Of a stretch of DNA of 64,000 bases, positions 57,905 to 64,000 are shown piece after piece. Both the position numbers and the translations under genes were made by a program. The stretch is from contig JAJVDF010000019.1 in assembly GCA_022410635.1 (NCBI GenBank), forward strand, positions 2,824,271-2,888,270. Reading direction: 5' to 3'. Origin of the DNA: Tretioscincus oriximinensis (lineage: Eukaryota; Chordata; Lepidosauria; Squamata; Gymnophthalmidae). Position 1 is the stretch's first letter; every line of letters begins with the position of its first letter. Below the pieces are notes generated by a model that did no database searches, was not told the DNA's origin, and saw only the letters and a list, made by a program, of their open reading frames with translations.

Positions 57905-58465
57905 AGAACCAATTTCAAAGAAAGATCCTTGTTAGTCTAGAGAAAGTATAGAAAAGGGAAACAAGAAAAGGGATTTTCCCTTACAAAAACAGGCTGCAAT
58001 GTCTGGGCCTATTCAGCCTTAAAAGATGGCATTTAAGAGTCGATGTGATTGAAGTGTATATAACGATGCATGGGATGGATAAGGTGAATAGAGAAAAAGT
58101 ATTTTCTATATTACACAACACTAAGACTAGAAGGGATTCTTTGAAACTGACAGGCAGAAGAGTTCAGCAAACAAGGGGAATTATTTTTTTCACCCAGAGG
58201 GTCATTGATCTGTGGGGGTATCTAGCAGCCTGGGCTAGCTTTAAGACAGGATTAATAGCTACTAGGATGGATCTGATGAACCATCTGGGATGGAGCTATA
58301 GGCAGTTTTTCTGAAATGCCATTTGTGTGGAGTCAAGAACAGTAGAGCAGTTTGCCTTCTTGTTCTTGAGACTTTCCAGGTAGAATTGGTGCACTCTTTG
58401 AGACAGAGTGATGGACTAGATGGGTGCTGGCCCAATTCAGCAGGCTTCTTATGTCCTTATGTGCT
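57905..58465 (+). mobile_element. CR1/L3-like LINE 3' end with 8-mer tail
   Basis: An ORF2 C-terminus ('MIEVYITMHGMDKVNREKVF', 'FFTQRVIDLWG') is followed by the usual terminus 'gatggactagatgggtgctgg', 'cccaattcagcaggcttc' and tail CTTATGTCCTTATGTGC. The LWNLLP region carries a deletion near 58215. Confidence 0.88.
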
Positions 58466-59869
58466 GGTAAACTTTTTTGATGAAAAAAATCCCCACTTGT
58501 ATTGACTTTTGGGTACAAGGTAGTATAGAAATATAAATTAAATAAATAAGTAATATTGGATACACTGCATAAATAGTCTATAAAATACAAAAAGGCTACA
58601 TGTTTTCTATGTGTTCTATCATATTACAGCCACATTTTATAGTGAGATTAAGCAAGTGATAATGATATATTCATCACCTTTATATAAAATACAGAGGGAA
58701 GGAGGAACATGAAGTGGGAAGGAAGGGTAAGCTAGACAAACACACCCCAACTGTGTTAAACTCAGACAATGGGCTTATTCCATTATTATGTAATAAAAGA
58801 AACACTGTTCTTACCTTTCCTCNCCCCCCTTCATATTCCTCCTTCCCTCTGTGTTGTTCTTTCCCTGTTCCTGCTGCTGTGCTAGGCCAGGTTCCATAGC
58901 AACTGCTGCCGGCCTGGCCCTGGCTTTAGAACATTGATGACATCACTCTGGGCCCTGGAATTTGTCCAAATATTGTCCAGTCGCAAAGATTAAAGGGACT
59001 ATTGTGACTCCAGGAAATATATATTGAGAAATTTTGTTTTTCCTTGATGTTCTTGCTTACAAACCTGTACTCTTAATGCAAATTCTGCTACCAGAGCCTT
59101 CTCAGTCTGGCATTCACCTGTGGTGACAACAATCCACAAAGGGCCTGTTTACAACCCACAATAATTCTAGTTTTTCATTCATATACATCATTCTAAAAAA
59201 CTTGAGTGCATCGTACTCTCAGTCATTTTGTTCATATTACAAAACTGCAAAGAGTGAACTGAACAGCTGTTTGCTATGAACACACTTTCCCTGTATGATT
59301 TATCACTTCAACCAGATTTAACTATTTATATGTCAAGAGTAGAGAAGGAACTTCTAGCAACAAACGAATCTCCCTATGAAGAACAGAAGCAGCATCACTA
59401 AACAACAAAGTGAAAAGTTCTCTTGATATGACAACTATTTTACTTCCACTGGTGCTTCATTTGTGTAGTACTTCAACAAATACTAATAAACAAATAAACA
59501 GCTGGATCCAGACGACTGTGCTTTGTAGCAAAATCTCTAAAANAAATTGCTACCAAGGACTTGTCCTTTCTTTGGCACTTAGCAAGGAAACCTTTGCCTT
59601 CATCATGTATTCCAATGAGCTGTCATTGGCTACAGCCTGTTCCTCCCTTGTTACTGAGCAGGGGAACAAAAAGGCTAGGTGCACACCACAACTTAAAAAC
59701 CACTAAAATGCTATAATCTGGAATACAGCAATTGTGCACACCAAACATGTATATTCCATGACCAATGCCCCAGTTCCATAACATCACTCATTGATCTTGT
59801 CATAGTGCAGTCCGAGAAGTTTTACTCACAACAGTCAATAGAAACAACTGCTGTTTTCTTTATTGTTTT
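58466..59869. other. unique DNA, nothing recognised
   Basis: A C/T-rich stretch lies at 58815-58880. No gene or repeat family is identified. Confidence 0.4.
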
Positions 59870-59935
59870 ATCATCTCACATCTAATTTTCTCAAGGGTGT
59901 TTATCATCTCACATCTAATTTTCTCAAGGGTGTTT
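59870..59935 (+). repeat. two exact copies of a 33-bp unit
   Basis: The unit beginning ATCATCTCACATCTAATTTT and ending CAAGGGTGTTT occurs at 59870-59902 and 59903-59935 without a visible mismatch. It directly abuts the truncated end of a SINE. Confidence 0.95.
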
Positions 59936-60155
59936 AGTTTACATTCTATCTTTCCCACCAGGTTGTGGTGGTTCTCATTTATCTAGTTGCAGTCAGTTGC
60001 AATTTCTTGCAATTCTTGCTTTCGAATAGTTGGGTTGGCTAGAGCTACAGGCTAGTGGAAGGTGCTCACCCCTCCCTATATCTGACACAGGGCTTCAAAA
60101 CCCGATCTCACAGGTGAGAGACCATCTCCTTTGCAACTGAGACATTATTGGGTTC
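59936..60155 (-). mobile_element. family b tRNA SINE, 3'-truncated
   Basis: Read on the minus strand: head 'tctcagttgcaaaggagatgg', B box 'gggttttgaagccc', 'gcaccttccactagcctg', 'caacctggtgggaaagatag', ending at 'aatgtaaac'. The LINE-derived tail is replaced by the 33-bp tandem repeat. Confidence 0.82.
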
Positions 60156-60469
60156 TTTTCTCTATCCAACATATGGTGATTCTTGTTTTCACCGGAGAGA
60201 TCATTACATTTGGGCATTATGTGCTTTTCTTTGATAGATGGGTTTTCTTATTTTGCTCAGAACTGCAGATCTAAGGGAACATGGACATTCCTGTAATATA
60301 ATTTGGTTAGATGGCCATCAAAGATTTCTATTTAACAACATGGAAACTGCTAGAAAACATATGTCACTCCTCTTCCCTCCCCCCCAAAAAAATCCATATT
60401 CTCACAAGAAAGATGTCCATGATTATTCAATTTCTTTACAGTAAGATGAAGTGTTCTCATATTGTTTGC
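60156..60469. other. unique DNA, nothing recognised
   Basis: No feature identified. Confidence 0.4.
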
Positions 60470-60665
60470 ACATAAAAATTAAAAGAACTAATTAGAGAAG
60501 GCCATAGATAAGCCTCTAACGTTAATGCATCAATCATCCTGTAATTAGTTATTCAGCAGCAGCTGTCTCAAACTTTAGCAGGACATTTTTATGTGCCAAT
60601 ATTGCTTTAGACGTAATTCAGAGTTTGTTTATTTTAAATTCTATATGCTAACGTGTTTTATAGTC
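60470..60665. promoter_or_regulatory. candidate conserved non-coding element
   Basis: Non-repetitive AT-rich DNA with clustered transcription-factor-like cores: 'aacgttaatgcatcaatcat' at 60519, 'gtaattagttattc' at 60541, E-box 'cagcagctgtc' at 60556. No coding potential. Conservation is an inference from texture only. Confidence 0.25.
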
Positions 60666-63600
60666 ATTGGCCATAATCCCAAACAAAGCATTGTGTCCTT
60701 GAGTGGAATTGATTTTGTAGTGTAGCACACTGTTTGATGTTTTAACTTTCAGATTGGATTACTTGCAGGTTTTAATGTTGCTGCATGTACTATCCCTTAA
60801 AGATAATTTTTTATTTATTATTTAAATTTATTATCCTATCTTCCATTCAAACATTTCTCACATGCATGCACGCTCACACACTTGAGTTTTATCAGGGGGA
60901 ATTAAATCTTTTTATGACTTTGCTATCTGTTCAAGAATAAGGTACTTGATGCTCAATCACATTTTATGTATAAATTTGTATTCCAAGTTGACTGGACAGT
61001 TGATTGAAACCTAGGCCCTTTAAACATAGAATGTTATCAGGAACATTCCAGAGAATGAACTCTGTAATAAAAATCACTACCATCACCATAATGATGATGA
61101 TAATAAATCTAAAAAACTTAAATTCAACAATTATAGCACAAACCAGCAGCTGTGGTACCAGTGGTTATCAGCATACCAGGTGCTAACCCCTCCCACCCCA
61201 CATACAAAAAAAGCTTTTGGCAGTACTTACAAGAGTTGAACAGTGACAAAATCACCATTTATCAGCTACAAAAGGCTATATTGCTTGAATTTCCATATAT
61301 TTTATAACAATACATCATGACATCCTAAATTCCTAGGAAGAACTCAATGTGAGATGAAGGCCAACTCCAACTAGTGATCTGGCTGTTGTGATAGATGTAT
61401 GATTTATACATTTTTCTAGCACTTGATAGACATTCTATTGACATTTGAATCATCTGCCATTGCATTTTCTGTTTTATTCTCACTTAAATAAAGCCCAAAG
61501 AGCTCTTTATAATGGAATGCTGATAATAACTGATAAGCAGAGTTTCTCTCCACAGCCCTTGAAATTGCTGCCTGAGAGAGTTAAGAATGCCACTGCAAAA
61601 GAAGCATTAAAATATTTATCAATTTAGGTCCTGTTGGTGTTCTCTAGAGATTGTCACCTGAAGACGTGATATGCATTTTATGTTTTTTATTGGTATTATT
61701 CCCACCGAAGCTGGCAGGGTTCACTCTCAAAGCCATTGTACCATTTGTAGTTTGTATGAAAATGAATAATTATTGTTTCTGATGGGACCATTGCTTTCTA
61801 GTGAAATGTAACGAATAGCTTTCAGATGGATGTCTCTTTTTCTCAAGACTCTTCCTTTAAATCCGTTTTGCTTTAAAAACAGTGCAGTTGTGTTTTGCTC
61901 TGAAGAATCTCTGGCAAACCTACACTTTGAAATAATTATCTACATAACTTTGAGTTTTTAACTTGGTTTGCTGAATATAATTCCACAAAAGTTAAAACTG
62001 TTTTCTCTGCAAAAAATGGAGCCATCTGTTTGTTTAGATAAGTATTTTTCCTGTTCTTATCTTCACTTTCATGCTGAATACAATTCTTTCCTTTTTATGT
62101 GTGTCTATCAAAAACAGTAATTTATACCAGCCAACATTGGTCATCATCATATAAACAATAAGAACAATGTGCAACAGCAGCATATTCCATTTATATCTAA
62201 TATTTATATCAGATAGTTTCTTCAGTAGTCCTGTTGAGTACTTTTAAAATGTTACTCTGGATCTCACTGTATTTCTAGTAAGAGGATCCAGTACCATCTT
62301 AGAGACTAAAAACAAAACCCCACCCCACCCCAGTTCTTTAGGACTGAAGATGGAATAAAAACAAGTGTCAGGACAGCATCTAACAAACAAAAGGGGTTGT
62401 TAACATGAACTTTTAAAAATGAAGCCTATTTCATCAGAAGCTTATGCTAGAACGTAAAGATGTGGAATATGTATATGTATATGGTATATATGTATACTAA
62501 TTACTATATACGTATGTATATAGTATATACATAGACTATAGGTTAGATAATACATATTGGGGCAGATATAGTGGTCTCAATCTACAATGGATCTGTGGAG
62601 CTTTTGCACAGGGCAGATATTAACTTGGATGTATTGGAGCCATGAAGCTGAAAGGTTTCAAAATAATGTGGCAAGAAAACTTAATATGACTCACTGCTAA
62701 GTACCATTCACTCGTGCAAAAATTAATCATCATCGTCCCTATACAAAGATCTCTTAGACTTCAATACCTGCATCCTTTAGCACAAGGTGGGAAAATCCAG
62801 ATGCCACTACCCTATGATTTATAATTCACATTTTGACTTATTATTGGTTATGCTGTCTGGAGTTGTTAGACTTTTAATCTACAATAGTTAATGACTCAGT
62901 TTGGTGACTTGTATTCTGGGGACGTTTATAAATAACTTTCATGCACAAAAAGATTCTGAAAAAACTATTCCTTCTCTATAACTAGAGGGGAATAAATAGC
63001 ATCCAATTTTGATTTCATTCCTAAAATATAAACCTGCGGCTACTGAAAAATCATCCCCTATGTAGCAGCAGTTGTAATGATACTTTAATGACAGAGCAGG
63101 AAAAATCAGTCTCAGAAACACAATGTGAGGCCTTACTGGTGCATTTTCATTGAGTCACAATATTTCGAGGGGCACACAAACAGAGACAACTTTCTTGATC
63201 ATTTCCTTTACTTTCTACAAAAAACGAACTCAACATTGAAGATTGGGAGCAAAGGTTCCTTGGCACTGATGTTTGTAAAGAATTGGACTAGGGAGTTAGT
63301 ATGTGATCAACACAATTTCCACTTTAAGGGAGAAGACATTTAATTGCAAAATGTCAGGAACTACCACCATGTCNCTCCTAGCATAGATTGCATTCTACAG
63401 TCAAGTGCCTTTAAAATGGCATCACTATAAAGTAACACAATAAAGGTCAAAATATGCTTTTGAATAAAGATGGAATGAGAACTCTAATGACTGTATGCTG
63501 TGACTTCTAAGCTATTTTGGTCACACCTTTTCCTTGTGTAGATATAGCCATAGACTGTATATGAAAGAGCTAGTTAGCAGTTTTTAGAACCTAACCTTTT

Positions 63601-64000
63601 TGTTAAACAGCGAATTATAGGGGAAACAGACATCTACTCTTTTTTTAGTAAATAAATTCTATCCCATAAAATGTTTTTTTTAAATATTTTCTTATTTTTT
63701 GCTGTTGATTCATCTCTTAACTGTGTTTTGTAGTATTTTTCTATCATTTTTCTCTATGTGATTCTCACTGTAGATTCTTTGTTATACTGCCGAACTCCAC
63801 TTTTTGTAAGCATTACTTATATGAAAAACTCATTCTATTTATGAATGCTACTATCATTCACACTATGAGAGATTACTAGCAGCTTTAAGAAGCTACAGTT
63901 TTATGCATTTCTCTTCTGCCAACCTGTAAGTCTTTGGCAGCTCAGTAAGAAAATGTATATGAGGTACTTAACCAAATTCAGTTTTATGTGAAGGATAATT
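60666..64000. other. unique AT-rich DNA with a TATG/TATAC tract
   Basis: A TA-rich, partly palindromic tract (TATATG, GTATAC, TACGTA units) spans 62465-62540. A 60-codon frame at 61445-61627 ends in 'LPERVKNATAKEALKYL', faintly like the end of a LINE RT but too short to call. Nothing else is recognised. Confidence 0.4.

Noticed and set aside
61445..61627. Possible LINE RT end or retropseudogene ('LPERVKNATAKEALKYL')
   Set aside because: The similarity is one short motif with no supporting flanks or tail.

Overview
The window looks like repeat-rich, AT-rich nuclear DNA of a squamate reptile (lizard or snake). The evidence is the resident repeats: tRNA-headed SINEs of the Sauria type, many 3' ends of one CR1/L3-like LINE family with the 8-bp CTTATGTN tail, L1 and L2-like LINE fragments, and several hAT and Tc1-type non-autonomous DNA transposons. 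I recognise no conserved host protein-coding gene, rRNA or functional tRNA. Nearly all open reading frames of 60-140 codons are chance frames in repeats or simple sequence. Single N bases are scattered throughout, and one 180-bp N gap (47822-48001) sits in a TTC microsatellite. Repeat names come from memory of family signatures, not from a database search.

Layout. 1-9 kb: CR1 with a nested SINE, a nested inverted-repeat element, a Tc1-type hairpin MITE, an L2-like RT remnant, a Sauria SINE, and a 440-bp hAT-like element with an exact 8-bp target duplication (7886-8325). 9-34 kb: mostly unique AT-rich DNA with CR1 ends, a hybrid SINE (14970-15300), an inverted-repeat MITE (22522-22655) and LTR-like blocks (13526-14015, 23811-24680). 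34-46 kb: a 171-bp palindrome (36995-37165), then a 2.86-kb direct tandem duplication (39538-42399 and 42400-about 45235). Each duplicated unit carries a long pyrimidine tract, an L2-like 3' end and a hAT-like MITE end; the duplication junction lies inside the MITE. 46-52 kb: SINEs, a hAT transposase C-terminal remnant, the gap, and an L1 inserted into a CR1.

The most interesting region is 52.1-55.4 kb. Six tandem units of 122-123 bp, plus diverged outlying copies, each hold a 22-nt segment. A pyrimidine tract and CAG precede it and GTTAGT follows it, so each unit has the layout of a microexon in an intron of about 100 bp. Four more exon-like blocks with good splice consensus follow at similarly short spacing, then a last acceptor and an AATAAA signal. 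This could be a lineage-specific non-coding RNA or small-protein locus with a microexon array. Two short spliced reading frames exist there, but neither matches a protein I know.

56-64 kb: a 5'-truncated L1 whose ORF2 C-terminus carries a single visible stop, one more CR1, a 33-bp tandem repeat beside a SINE, and unique AT-rich DNA that may include conserved regulatory elements. The transposons do not form a pathway. They record successive insertions, nesting and local duplication.
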